From contig JAFGFO010000126.1 in the NCBI GenBank assembly GCA_016931085.1, positions 1 to 43,594 of the forward strand: a stretch of DNA of 43,594 bases, read 5' to 3'. The number at the start of each line of letters is the position of its first letter. Position 1 is the first letter of the stretch. Shown one piece after another: positions 15,647-28,065 of the stretch. The notes under the pieces were generated by a model. It worked only from the letters and a program-made list of their open reading frames with translations, ran no database searches and was not told the DNA's origin. The position numbers and the translations under genes are program-made. This DNA is from Thermoflexales bacterium. Its GTDB lineage: Bacteria; Chloroflexota; Anaerolineae; Fen-1058.

Positions 15647-16672
15647 TCACTTCCCCGGCAAATCGAGCAGCAGCGTCTCAATCGCCAGGCGGGCATTGGC
15701 GTTGTGCCTGATCTGCCAGGCCGTGCGCGACAGGGCGGCAATCGCCTGGCGGGCGCGCTCCACGCCAAAGCGCGCCGCCTGCTGCTCGAGCTCGGCCCGC
15801 CGGTCGACGTTGACCAGCGGGGCGCGGCTGCCGGCCGCCACGAGCATCACGTCGCGCCACCAGCTTTCCAACAGGTCCAACGTCTCCAGGGCCGCCGCGT
15901 TGTCGCCGGCCAGCTCTTCGGCATAAGCAAAGCGCGCCACACGCTTGGCGTCGAGCAGCCGCGCCAGTTCATCCAGGCGAGCGGCTCGCTTGTGCAGCAA
16001 GCCCTCATCCTGGGCCATCACCACCGCCCAACCCAGGCGACCACCGGACAGGTGTGCCAACTGGCCGGCGCGCTCCTCCGCCACGCCCCAACGCGAGACC
16101 AACGCCTCCTTCACCTCCTCCAAGGCCAGGGGACGCAGCGGGACAGGCTGGCAGCGCGAGACGATGGTGGGCAGCAGCAGCTCCGGCTCGAGAGCGACCA
16201 GGACTAACACCACGTAAGGGGGCGGCTCTTCCAGCGTCTTGAGCAAGGCGTTCGACGCCTCGGCAGTGGCCTTCTCCATGCCGTCGACGATCGCCACGCG
16301 GAAACGTCCTTCCACCGGCGAAAGCGCCAGATCGTGCTGCAGCTCGCGCACCTGGTCGATCTTGATCGACGCGCCTTCGGGCACGATCACGCGCACGTCG
16401 GGGTGAGTTCCGGCCGCGATCAGCCGGCAGGCCCGGCACACGCCCGACCCAGCTAACTGGCAGGGGGCCGAATCACCCGTGCAGTTCAAGGCGCGCGCCA
16501 GGGCCAGGGCCAGCGTGCAGCGTCCAATCTGCGCCGGCCCGCTGATCAGGTAGGCGTGGGCCTGGCGGCCCGTTTCAAGCGCGTTCTGCAGCAGCGCCAC
16601 CGCCCACTTGTGGCCAACAACCGGCCAAGCGGGCTCTGGATGTGGGGGCGGGTTATCGGCGATCACGGGCAT
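15647..16672 (-). CDS. holB: DNA polymerase III delta' subunit
   Basis: 341 residues, the usual size. It has the delta'/clamp-loader layout: VVGHKWAVALLQNAL at the start, a Walker-A-like SGPAQIGRCTLALALA, a zinc module (C-QLAGSGVC-RAC), FRVAIVDGMEKATAEASNALLKTLEEPPP and IVSRCQPVPLRPL, which correspond to the DEAD-like box region and SRC motif. The lysine of the P-loop is replaced by Arg (IGRCT), consistent with delta' subunits that do not hydrolyse ATP. SD GGAGATGT precedes the ATG. The gene is divergent from the ECF sigma operon. It is a housekeeping gene and probably marks the edge of the accessory region to its left. Confidence 0.93.
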   Translation of the reverse strand: MPVIADNPPPHPEPAWPVVGHKWAVALLQNALETGRQAHAYLISGPAQIGRCTLALALARALNCTGDSAPCQLAGSGVCRACRLIAAGTHPDVRVIVPEGASIKIDQVRELQHDLALSPVEGRFRVAIVDGMEKATAEASNALLKTLEEPPPYVVLVLVALEPELLLPTIVSRCQPVPLRPLALEEVKEALVSRWGVAEERAGQLAHLSGGRLGWAVVMAQDEGLLHKRAARLDELARLLDAKRVARFAYAEELAGDNAAALETLDLLESWWRDVMLVAAGSRAPLVNVDRRAELEQQAARFGVERARQAIAALSRTAWQIRHNANARLAIETLLLDLPGK

Positions 16673-16786
16673 ACATCTCCATCAGAGGGACTCCCAAAGC
16701 TCCCATTTCAACAGGCTATTTCGACAGCCAGAATTATTCACAGTTTACGCCAGATTGCCTTTTTGCGCAAGGGGTGGCAGGGGCCC

Positions 16787-16815
16787 TTCAAACTTGAAGC
16801 TTTTGGGGGTATAAT
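16787..16815 (+). promoter_or_regulatory. Possible sigma70 promoter upstream of the ECF operon
   Basis: TTCAAA (16787-16792), 17 bases, TATAAT (16810-16815). The -35 half overlaps a small palindrome CTTCAA-AC-TTGAAG. It would give a basal level of the ECF sigma factor upstream of the autoregulated promoter. Confidence 0.4.
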
Positions 16816-16824
16816 GAGCTAGCC

Positions 16825-16851
16825 TGAAACTTTTTTGGACCTACCTCGTAA
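16825..16851 (+). promoter_or_regulatory. ECF-type promoter, probably autoregulated
   Basis: TGAAAC (16825-16830), 16 bases, CGTAA (16847-16851). This is the -35 GAAC-like / -10 CGT pattern recognised by group-IV sigma factors, placed 40 bases before the sigma gene's start, so the sigma factor most likely drives its own operon. Confidence 0.65.
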
Positions 16852-16891
16852 TACTGTATAGAAAACACTGGAGCGCACCAGGATTTGTCAA

Positions 16892-17482
16892 GTGAATGAC
16901 GAACACAATTGTATCGCGGCAACGCTGCGTGGAGATACGGCAGCCTTTTGCGAATTGGTAGAACACTACCAAAGAGACGTTTATAACCTGGCTTATCGCA
17001 TGATGGGCGACAGTGTCGAAGCGGAGGATGCTGCCCAGGAAGCCTTTCTGCGGGCCTATACCCGGCTTTCGACCTACCAGGCCGGGCGCAGTTTCAGGAC
17101 GTGGCTGCTGTCTATCACGGCTCATTACTGCATCGACCGGCTGCGGGGCGGGGCGATGCGCCGCCTGAGCTGGCTGTCTATCGATGCGGACGAGGCGCCA
17201 GCCGAGAGCCTGACCAGCCCGACACCCGGGCCGGAAGACAGCCTCCTTCGCAGCGAGCGCGAACGGGCCATCCACAAATTGTTGGCAGGCCTGGCGCCCG
17301 ATTATCGCCTGCCCATCGTGCTGCGATACTGGTACGACATGTCTTATGAGGAAATTGCCGAGATGAGCGGCAGCAGCGTCAGCGCCATCAAGTCGCGCCT
17401 GTTCCGGGCGCGCGGCCAGTTGGCCGATATACTGGACCAAACGCCAACCAGGGCACTGACGCCTATTTTTCAGGAGGTGTAG
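16892..17482 (+). CDS. ECF (group IV) RNA polymerase sigma factor
   Basis: 196 residues from a GTG start with AGGA about 8 bases before. Region 2 is clear (FCELVEHYQRDVYNLAYRMM, then AEDAAQEAFLRAYTRL and FRTWLLSITAHYCIDRLR), as is region 4 with its helix-turn-helix (YDMSYEEIAEMSGSSVSAI then KSRLFRARGQL). There is no region 3, as expected for an ECF sigma. Its stop is two bases before the anti-sigma ATG, and the next two genes encode envelope proteins, so it probably responds to envelope stress. Confidence 0.93.
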   Translation: MNDEHNCIAATLRGDTAAFCELVEHYQRDVYNLAYRMMGDSVEAEDAAQEAFLRAYTRLSTYQAGRSFRTWLLSITAHYCIDRLRGGAMRRLSWLSIDADEAPAESLTSPTPGPEDSLLRSERERAIHKLLAGLAPDYRLPIVLRYWYDMSYEEIAEMSGSSVSAIKSRLFRARGQLADILDQTPTRALTPIFQEV

Positions 17483-17484
17483 CT

Positions 17485-18054
17485 ATGGCCCATGACTACA
17501 CAAAGCTGATGTCGGCGGCGCTGGATGGCCGCTTGAGCGAGAGTGAACGGCTCGAATGGGACGCGCATCGCGCCGCTTGTCCACACTGCCAGCAGCGTTG
17601 GCAGACATTTCAGGGTGTCGATCACCTGTTTCATAGCGCCAGCCTGGCAGCGCCCACACCTGCTTTTACAGCGCGCTTTGCCGCTCGCCTGGCCACGCAG
17701 CAAGCTGCCCGCCAGTCGGCCCAGCGCATGTGGGTGGGGGCTAGTATATTGGCAATCGGTGCACTGGCCACGCTGGCCACGGTCGCCTGGCCATTGGCCT
17801 GGAACCTGCTGGCGTTGAGCAGTGCGTTGAACGACGTCCCGGCCCAAGTGGCCACACTGCTCCAAAACATGGCGGGGTTGGCAGTGACCCTCCGCGCTTT
17901 GAGCATGGTGGGGGGCACGCTGGCCGGCTTTGTCACGCCGTGGTGGCCCGGCTTGGTATTGATCTATGCTGGCTTGCTGTCGATCAGCGGGTCGATTTTC
18001 ATCAGGCAGATCAACCGGCACTGGCGGCCGGCAGCGATGGCACATGGAACGTAA
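17485..18054 (+). CDS. Zinc-binding transmembrane anti-sigma factor
   Basis: 189 residues. The cytoplasmic N-terminus carries the ZAS motif H-x3-C-x2-C (DAHRAACPHC, residues 26-35) that clamps ECF sigma factors. After a linker there are two or three transmembrane helices (WVGASILAIGALATLATVAW, and WWPGLVLIYAGLLSISGSIF near the C-terminus). A strong SD (AGGAGGTG) overlaps the end of the sigma gene, so the pair is translationally coupled. There is no large extracytoplasmic sensor domain; the signal may be sensed within the membrane or by the following gene products. Confidence 0.88.
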   Translation: MAHDYTKLMSAALDGRLSESERLEWDAHRAACPHCQQRWQTFQGVDHLFHSASLAAPTPAFTARFAARLATQQAARQSAQRMWVGASILAIGALATLATVAWPLAWNLLALSSALNDVPAQVATLLQNMAGLAVTLRALSMVGGTLAGFVTPWWPGLVLIYAGLLSISGSIFIRQINRHWRPAAMAHGT

Positions 18055-18086
18055 AACATGAAACTCAAATGATGTGGAGGTCAAGG

Positions 18087-18965
18087 ATGAACAAAAACGG
18101 TTTGTTAGTGGCGATGTGTGTGGTGATGTTGGTCGGCGCGAGTTTAGGCTGCGGCACGGTGTCTGCGCCCGTCCTCAACGTTGGGACACTCCAGGAAGAA
18201 AGGCAGTCTGTGGGCTTGAACGGCGCCAGTTCGAGCGACGTGCAGTTGCTCATCGGCACCGGTGAATTGACAGTGTCACCCGGCGCCGATGGCTTGCTGG
18301 AGGGGGTCTTCCGCTACAACGTCAAAGAGTGGAAGCCCGAAGTTCAACACAGCAAAGTGGGCAACACGGCCAGCGTGCTGGTGCGGCAAGGGGCGAATCG
18401 TGATAATTGGGGCATTGCCGGCAAGGGCGCGCGCAACGAGTGGGATATCCGCCTGGACACGAGCACCCCTATGCGCCTGACGGTCGGGATGGGTGCCGGC
18501 ACGAGCAAACTCGACCTGAGCGGCCTGCGCCTGACGCGCTTGAACGTCGACGCCGGGGCAAGCGAGACGACGATCCGCTTCAACACGCCTAACCCTGAGC
18601 AATTGAGCCAGATCGAGGTCAACTCGGGCGCCGGCAAAGTCGAGCTGTATTCGATGGGCAACGCCAACTTTGAGCGCATGAGCGTCAAAAGCGGCGCCGG
18701 CGAGCTTTCGCTCGACTTGAATGGCGCATGGACGCGCTCGGCCAGTGTAGAAGTGATCGCCGGCGTAGGCAGGGTCACTGTGCGTGTGCCGCGCGAGGTC
18801 GGCGTCAAGGTCAAGACGGGCGCGTCTCCCGTCGGCAAAGTGATCGTCCAGGACCTGTTGTCCGCCGACGGCGGCTACGTTAACGAGGCCTACGCTACGG
18901 CCGCCATCAAGCTGGACGTCTCACTGACCACCGGCGTGGGCGAACTGACCGTGACAGCACACTAA
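18087..18965 (+). CDS. LiaF/toastrack-like lipoprotein
   Basis: 292 residues from the ATG at 18087, which has SD GGAGGT. The N-terminus is a lipoprotein-type signal (MNKNGLLVAMCVVMLVGASLGC); the -3 residue is Ser, slightly unusual for a lipobox. The rest is a right-handed beta structure with repeated G-A-G turns (TVGMGAGTSKLDLSGL, IEVNSGAGKVELYSMG, MSVKSGAGELSLDLNG), the pattern of LiaF C-terminal/DUF4097 'toastrack' domains common in cell-envelope stress operons. The N-terminal segment GTGELTVSPGADGLLEGVF matches the same family. It is third in the ECF operon and is probably a stress effector or signal modulator at the membrane surface. Confidence 0.8.
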   Translation: MNKNGLLVAMCVVMLVGASLGCGTVSAPVLNVGTLQEERQSVGLNGASSSDVQLLIGTGELTVSPGADGLLEGVFRYNVKEWKPEVQHSKVGNTASVLVRQGANRDNWGIAGKGARNEWDIRLDTSTPMRLTVGMGAGTSKLDLSGLRLTRLNVDAGASETTIRFNTPNPEQLSQIEVNSGAGKVELYSMGNANFERMSVKSGAGELSLDLNGAWTRSASVEVIAGVGRVTVRVPREVGVKVKTGASPVGKVIVQDLLSADGGYVNEAYATAAIKLDVSLTTGVGELTVTAH

Positions 18966-18982
18966 AATCTCGGAGGTTTGAT

Positions 18983-20563
18983 ATGAAAAAGTTACTTGCG
19001 ATTCTCAGCTTACTAGCACTGATTGGATTGATAGCCAGCCCGGCCATGGCGGCCGAGTTAGGAGCACCTTTAGCCCAGGCGAAACCCACGGCGACACCCA
19101 GCCCGGCGGCCAGCCCCACGCTGCCGCCGACGTACACGCCGCTGCCCACCTACACGCCAATGCCGACGTATACGCCGCTGCCCACCTACACGCCGCCGCC
19201 ATCCGCCACGCCTACCCGGCAGCCGACTTTTACCCCACAGCCGACTTATACGCCTTATCCGACCTATACACCGTTGGCAGCGGCACTGCCGACCGTGCCA
19301 CCCTTGCCGACCATGCCTCCCCTGCCAACCTTGGTGCCGCCTGAGAGCGGCCTGCAATTTGGCGACGAGGGTGGGCAGATCGTCTTTGGTGGCCAGTACG
19401 TCCTGCCTGCCGAGGAGCGGCTGGACAGTGACCTGGTCGTGTTCGGCGGCACGGCGACGCTAGAGCGAGACAGTCGGGTGAAGGGCAGCGTGGTTGTGAT
19501 TGGCGGCAGCGCCGACATTGCCGGGCGTGTAGACGGCGACGTGGTCGTGGTTGGCGGCACTGCCTACCTGCGCCGCGGCGCCGAGATACGCCAAGACGTG
19601 CTACACGTGGGCGGCTCGATTCAAAAAGAAGAGGGCGCAGTCGTCCGTGGCGAAGAGAGGAGCGGCCCCCCCATCGTCGTGCCATCTGTCCGGCCGTTTG
19701 TCAGGTTCTGGCGCATGCCACTTGAGTGGAATTTCGATCTATTTGGCACGCTGGCCGATGTCTTTGGAGCGTTCATGTCGGCGTTGGTTATGGTGGTGTT
19801 GGCTGCCTTGGTCGCCGCGCTGCTGCCTATCCCCACCACCCGCGCCATGCGGACCATGGCCGAGGAGCCACTTCCTAGTTGGCTGATGGGCATGGTGTCG
19901 TTTATACTGGCCGGGCTGCTCCTGGCCGCTTGGACCGTCATCTCGGCCATCCTGGTGATCGTCTGTGTCGGCCTGTTGGGACTGGTGCTGGTGCCCGTGT
20001 TTGCGGTCGCCTTTGCGGCTGCCTGCCTGTATGGCTGGTTTGTCGCCGGCACGTTGATCGGCCAGCGCCTGGTGGATATGCTGAACGTGAGAGGGGCGAC
20101 CCTGGTCGGGGCGGCTGCCCTCGGCGTCGGCCTGATCTCGCTGCTGTCGTCTATTCCGTGCCTGGGCTGGTTGATCACCATCGTGTTGGCGCCGGCCGGC
20201 CTGGGCGCGGTGATCCTCACCCGCTTTGGCACGCAACCCTACACGCCTGGCGCGACGCCGCGCCGGCCTGCGCCCCCGGCCCCGCCCGTTCCCCCACCGC
20301 CCCCCGGCATGTTAGAGTCGCCTGAAGCGGCTGTGCTCGACGAGGCGGGCCTGGCAGCCGAGAGACAGTCGCCTGGGGAACTGCCTCTGCCAGAGGCAGA
20401 CGCGTCCGAGATAGATGTGCCTGAGGACATAGTGGCCGACGTACTCGAAGCCCAAGCGCCTGAAATCCCGGCCCCGCTGGAAGTAGAGCCGGCTCAAGAA
20501 GATGCGCCGTCAAGCGCGCCGGAAGAGGTCGCGCCCGATGCGCCGCCTGAAGAAGCGGATTAG
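18983..20563 (+). CDS. Envelope protein: Thr-Pro linker, bactofilin-like beta domain, membrane helices
   Basis: 526 residues. Signal peptide to about residue 23 (LLALIGLIASPAMAAE); a Pro/Thr/Tyr linker with repeated PTYTPLPTYTP units (about 45-100); a beta-helical, polymer-forming (bactofilin-like) segment of alternating Val/Gly rungs (SDLVVFGGTATL, GSVVVIGGSADIAG, GDVVVVGGTAYL; about 145-215); then four or five hydrophobic helices (about 255-405); and an acidic Pro-rich tail. Thr-Pro linkers of this sort are typical of Chloroflexota surface proteins. Fourth gene of the ECF operon, SD GGAGGTT. Function unknown; probably a structural response to envelope damage. Confidence 0.8.
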   Translation: MKKLLAILSLLALIGLIASPAMAAELGAPLAQAKPTATPSPAASPTLPPTYTPLPTYTPMPTYTPLPTYTPPPSATPTRQPTFTPQPTYTPYPTYTPLAAALPTVPPLPTMPPLPTLVPPESGLQFGDEGGQIVFGGQYVLPAEERLDSDLVVFGGTATLERDSRVKGSVVVIGGSADIAGRVDGDVVVVGGTAYLRRGAEIRQDVLHVGGSIQKEEGAVVRGEERSGPPIVVPSVRPFVRFWRMPLEWNFDLFGTLADVFGAFMSALVMVVLAALVAALLPIPTTRAMRTMAEEPLPSWLMGMVSFILAGLLLAAWTVISAILVIVCVGLLGLVLVPVFAVAFAAACLYGWFVAGTLIGQRLVDMLNVRGATLVGAAALGVGLISLLSSIPCLGWLITIVLAPAGLGAVILTRFGTQPYTPGATPRRPAPPAPPVPPPPPGMLESPEAAVLDEAGLAAERQSPGELPLPEADASEIDVPEDIVADVLEAQAPEIPAPLEVEPAQEDAPSSAPEEVAPDAPPEEAD

Positions 20564-20590
20564 CGATCCAGTGTAGCGCGATCAACACAA

Positions 20591-20619
20591 CGCGGCGGAA
20601 GAGAGCCTCTTCCGCCGCG
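20591..20619 (+). terminator. Terminator hairpin of the ECF operon
   Basis: CGCGGCGGAAGAG, loop AGC, CTCTTCCGCCGCG: a perfect 13-bp stem 28 bases after the operon's last stop, followed by TCATTTCTT. The long GC stem supports termination despite a modest U-tract. Confidence 0.8.
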
Positions 20620-20677
20620 TCATTTCTTAATAGAACACAAGAGCTACGCTCTACACCAACGACGAAAATATACACAC

Positions 20678-20766
20678 GTAGGGGCGAGGCAGTGCCTCGC
20701 CCTGGGCGACGCATGCGTCGCCCCTACGCACATGGTGGGGCGTAGGGGCGGGGTTCCCCCGCCCTT
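20678..20766. repeat. Cluster of GC palindromes (dispersed intergenic repeat)
   Basis: Three palindromes in tandem, each built on GTAGGGGCG: GGGCGAGGCA/TGCCTCGCCC (20682-20702), GGGCGACGCATGCGTCGCCC (20704-20723) and GGGGCGGGGTTCCCCCGCCC (about 20745-20764). They lie between the convergent ends of the ECF operon and the histidine kinase gene. Similar GTAGGGGCGA-type palindromes are common intergenic repeats in some Chloroflexota and cyanobacteria; that comparison is from memory. Confidence 0.7.
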
Positions 20767-20786
20767 ACCACCTATTTTCAGAGTAG

Positions 20787-23258
20787 CTATTGCGCTTCGA
20801 CTTGGCCTTCAGCCGGCGGATTGGCAGACTGGCGCAGCGGCAGGACGATGTGAAAGTGGCTGCCCGGACAGTTCTCCTCATCGTGGCCGGGGCTGTCCAC
20901 CCACAACTTGCCGCCGTGCACCTCGACGATGCCCTGGGCGATCGCCAGCCCCAGGCCCGGCCCCCCTCCCTTGAACTTGGTTTTGCCTGAGGAATGCAGG
21001 GCCACCTCTCCGGTTTGATAAAACTTTTCAAAGATCAGCTCGTGGAAGGCGGGGTCGATGCCGATGCCGGTATCGCTGACGACGATCTCAACGCCGCCGT
21101 TGGGCATGACTTTCTGGCCCGGCTGGAGGGATTGGCCCCAAATCGTGATCTGGCCCCCATCGGGGGTGTACTTGATGGCGTTGACGATCAACTGATACAG
21201 GGCCTTGCGCAGCAGATCGCGATCCGCCTCGATTTCAGGCAGATCGTCCATAGCCTCCATCCGCAGCGTCAAGCCCCGCTCGGCCATCACCTCCTTGAAC
21301 CCTCCGCAGACCACCTGGAGCTGCTCCGGGATCGACATCGGCTTGGGGTGGACCTGGAGCGTGCGGCTGTCAATCTTGACCATGTCCAGCATGGTATTGA
21401 CGATTTCGTGCATGCGAGCCGCGCCGGTGTTGATCGAGTCAAGCATTTGCCGGTGAAGCTCGTTTTGCCCGATGGCCTGGTCATTGAGAAGCACCTGGCT
21501 GGAGCCGCTCAGGATGGTCAGCGGCGTGCGCAGCTCGTGGGCGACCACGGCGATGAAATCAGACTTGGTGCGGTCCAGGCGCTCCAATTGGTCAAAGGCG
21601 CGGCTGAGCTGGTCGTAGAGGCGGGCGTTTTGCAAGGCTATCGCCGCCTGCCCGGCAAAGCTGATCGTCAACGACACCTCTTCGTCATTATAAGGATCGG
21701 GCCTTTCTCGCGCCAACGACAGCATGCCGACCACTTGACCGGCACGGACAAGAGGCACCCCCATCCAGGCCCGAGCCTCGGGCAGTCCCTCGACGTACTG
21801 CCACCCCGGCCACTTGGAAACGTCGGGGATCAGCAGCGGTTGTTGAGTGGTATAGATACGCTCATAGAGATCATTTTCCGTGATAAGGATACGCATCTGT
21901 GGTGTCAGACCAGGGGGGAAGCCCCTGGAGGCCACGAATTCCATTTCATCGTTGCTTGTGGTGGGCAGCATGACCGAAGCCCGGTCGTAGGAGACGATCT
22001 CGGCCAGGTATTCCAGGACGAGCTCGAGCAGCTTTTTCGGGTCCAGCGTCCCAGACAAGGCGCTGCCGGCCCGGTACAAGGTTTCAGAAAATCGGCGGCG
22101 AGTTTTTTCACGCTCGTACAGCGAAGCGTTTTGAATCGCGATCGACACCTGGTCAGCCAGGGACTGCATAAACGGCACATCTTCCGCGCTAAACGCGGCC
22201 AGACGATCGCTTTGAATGTCCAGCACGCCCAGCAGATCCTGGCCGAGCTTGAGAGGCAAAGCCAACTCGGAGCGGGTATCGGGAATGGACGCCACCAGCA
22301 TGTAGCGGCTGTCCCTGGACACGTCATCGACGCGCGCCGCCCGGCCGCTTTGAGCCACCCAAGCGACGATGCCTTCTTTCCCCACCTCAAGGCGAAAGCC
22401 GGCCTGGCTCAGCGCGCGCCCGGCCTCGCCCGTGCCGGCGCGGACGGTGAGAGCCGTCTTGTTCTCATCCAGCAAGAGAATCCCCACATAGTAGTAGCCA
22501 AAGCGCTCCTTGATCAGCTCGGCCACCTCGCTCAGCAGCGTGTCGAGGTTGAGGATGGACGCGATGCGCTGCTCGACGGCGATGACGGTTTCCAGCGAGC
22601 GGCGCGCCTTTTCGGCTGAATCCAACGCGCCCGCCAGTTCCGCTTTTTGACGTTCGTCCTGCATGCGCAGGCTTTCGAGCCGCCGCGTCGTCCGCACGCG
22701 GGCGATGTGAACGATCACCGACAGTACCGTGGCCGACAGCAAGCTGAACATGAAATGCTGCCAACTGTTCGACGCCGGCCCCAGCCACATCCCCCCCAGC
22801 ACGCCGGCGATCGATACGCCGACGACCAGTGCCAGCCAGCGAGCAGACAGCAGCAGGGCCCCGGCGCCGACGATCAGCAGCATGACATTGCTCGTCTGCA
22901 GCGGGCCAGACTCGGGGTGAAAACGCAAGTCGAGGTACAAGCGCGACAGTGTGTTGAGCAAGACAAACGCCGCCACCACGGCTCCCAGGGGATGGGCCCA
23001 GCGAGATGGGACCCGCCGCCGGCCAAGTGCCAGGTACAGTCCCACCATTGCCACGACCGTCACTGCGGCGATGGGGCTCATGAGGATCGCCATGTTGGGT
23101 GGCAGGAGGAGCACGTGAGCGACAGTGAAGAAAGCGTACAGCGCCCCCACCCCGACCGCTACGGGGCGCAGGCTGTCGAGCACGACCTGGTCGAGCGCGG
23201 TGCGCAGCTCGGCTTGGTTGATTTCATGGCCAGACGGCGTGTTTTCACCCATGGTCAT
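20787..23258 (-). CDS. Membrane histidine kinase with two GAF domains
   Basis: 823 residues. An N-terminal membrane part with about five or six helices (to ~190), a short coiled coil, GAF1 (~230-390, ERFGYYYVGILLLDENKTAL), GAF2 (~405-555, YDRASVMLPTTSNDEMEFVA), a HisKA box with phospho-acceptor H573 (FIAVVAHELRTPLT), and an HATPase_c domain with N box NAIKYTPDGG, G1 DTGIGIDP and G2 GGGPGLGLAIAQG. No receiver domain or adjacent response regulator is present, so it is an orphan kinase. It lies just downstream of cydDC and could sense redox or small molecules through the GAF domains. ATGs at 23258 and 23252 are both possible; neither has a clear SD. Confidence 0.92.
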   Translation of the reverse strand: MTMGENTPSGHEINQAELRTALDQVVLDSLRPVAVGVGALYAFFTVAHVLLLPPNMAILMSPIAAVTVVAMVGLYLALGRRRVPSRWAHPLGAVVAAFVLLNTLSRLYLDLRFHPESGPLQTSNVMLLIVGAGALLLSARWLALVVGVSIAGVLGGMWLGPASNSWQHFMFSLLSATVLSVIVHIARVRTTRRLESLRMQDERQKAELAGALDSAEKARRSLETVIAVEQRIASILNLDTLLSEVAELIKERFGYYYVGILLLDENKTALTVRAGTGEAGRALSQAGFRLEVGKEGIVAWVAQSGRAARVDDVSRDSRYMLVASIPDTRSELALPLKLGQDLLGVLDIQSDRLAAFSAEDVPFMQSLADQVSIAIQNASLYEREKTRRRFSETLYRAGSALSGTLDPKKLLELVLEYLAEIVSYDRASVMLPTTSNDEMEFVASRGFPPGLTPQMRILITENDLYERIYTTQQPLLIPDVSKWPGWQYVEGLPEARAWMGVPLVRAGQVVGMLSLARERPDPYNDEEVSLTISFAGQAAIALQNARLYDQLSRAFDQLERLDRTKSDFIAVVAHELRTPLTILSGSSQVLLNDQAIGQNELHRQMLDSINTGAARMHEIVNTMLDMVKIDSRTLQVHPKPMSIPEQLQVVCGGFKEVMAERGLTLRMEAMDDLPEIEADRDLLRKALYQLIVNAIKYTPDGGQITIWGQSLQPGQKVMPNGGVEIVVSDTGIGIDPAFHELIFEKFYQTGEVALHSSGKTKFKGGGPGLGLAIAQGIVEVHGGKLWVDSPGHDEENCPGSHFHIVLPLRQSANPPAEGQVEAQ

Positions 23259-23318
23259 TTTTTTTGCACAGTGTGGGGACTAACCCTCAGTCCCGAATGG
23301 GGGGTAACACTTGACAAT

Positions 23319-23345
23319 ATTATACCACAATCCACCTTACGTGTG

Positions 23346-23349
<4 letters not shown>
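23319..23349 (-). promoter_or_regulatory. Promoter of the histidine kinase gene
   Basis: Minus-strand TTGACA (23344-23349) overlaps the CydDC stop codon; TATAAT (23319-23324) follows after 19 bases. Both boxes are perfect consensus but the spacer is two bases longer than ideal. A short hairpin (GGGACT/AGTCCC) lies in the leader. Confidence 0.5.
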
Positions 23350-26985
<3,636 letters not shown>

Positions 26986-27011
<26 letters not shown>

Positions 27012-27993
27012 ACTGCTCGCGCCCGATCCGATGGCGAAATATCCAGTAGCTGCAACCCTGGTAAAGCAGCACGAGCGGCACGAAAATCAGGGCGACCACG
27101 CTCATCACACTCAGCGTATAGGGGCTGGACGCCGCGTTGTAGATGGTCAAGCTCCAGGCGGGATTGAGGCTGGACACCATCACACGCGGGTAAAGCCCCA
27201 CAAACAGGGCAAGCACCAGCAGAACGACAGCAAGGCTATTGGCTATAAAGGCCCAGCCGTAATGCCTGGGGACCATGAGCCAGCATGCCACCACCACAGT
27301 CAACGCCGCGAACGCCAGGTCGGTGCCCGGCCCCCCCCATGCCTCAGTAGCGATGGACATTGCGACGAGTGGGACGATCGCCGCCACGGCCATCCAGGGG
27401 CTGCTGGCCAACGCGTGGGCGCGCTCCATCACCTCGCCCGTGGTCTTGAGGCCCAGGAAAAGCGCCCCGTGCAGTGTAAAGAGCACGAGGAATACCAGCC
27501 CCCCCAGCAAGGCATAGGGGTTGAGTAGGTTCCAAAAGCCGCCCACGTAACTCATCTTGGCATCGATCGGCACGCCCAAGACGATATTGCTGAGCGCTAC
27601 CCCCCACAACACGGCCGGCAGCAGGCTGCCGGCAAAGATCATCCAATCCCAAAAGTTGCGCCAGGCGGGACGCGCGTCCTTGCTGCGGAACTCGAAGGCG
27701 ACGGCGCGTACGATCAAGGCCAGCAGCATCAGCACCAGGGCGCCGTAAAAGCCGCTGAACAGCGTGGCATACCAGTGCGGGAAGGCGGCAAACATCGCCC
27801 CAGCCGCCGTGAGCAGCCAGACCTCGTTGCCATCCCAGACAGGGCCGATGGTGTTGATGATCACGCGCCGCTCGGCGTCGTCCCGGCCCAGGAAGGGCAG
27901 CAAGATGCCCACCCCATAGTCAAAGCCCTCCAGGAAGAAATAGCCCACGAACAGGACGGTGACGAGCGCAAACCAAAGCGTATTGATATCCAT
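26986..27993 (-). CDS. cydB: Cytochrome bd quinol oxidase subunit II
   Basis: 335 residues from the ATG at 27993, supported by SD GGAGGG; a longer ORF start has none. It has the expected eight or nine transmembrane helices and conserved CydB blocks: FFLEGFDYGVGILLPFLG near the N-terminus, NTIGPVWDGNEVWLLTAAGAMFAAFP, and LFTLHGALFLGLKT in the second half. Subunit II supports heme insertion and the O2/proton channels of the bd oxidase in the cytoplasmic membrane. Its 3' end overlaps the cydDC start. Confidence 0.95.
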
Positions 27994-28065
27994 GATGTCC
28001 CTCCAAATCAGAAAATCGGCAAATGGCAAATAACCAATAGCAAATAACAAATCAGCACACTGCAA

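Noticed and set aside
20994..22619. 541-codon plus-strand open frame opposite the histidine kinase
   Set aside because: The kinase H, N and G boxes are all intact on the other strand; the plus frame is a reflection of them.
28000..28065. 24-residue N-terminal extension of CydB
   Set aside because: It is encoded by an AT-rich simple repeat and has no SD, while the ATG at 27993 has GGAGGG and matches the family N-terminus.
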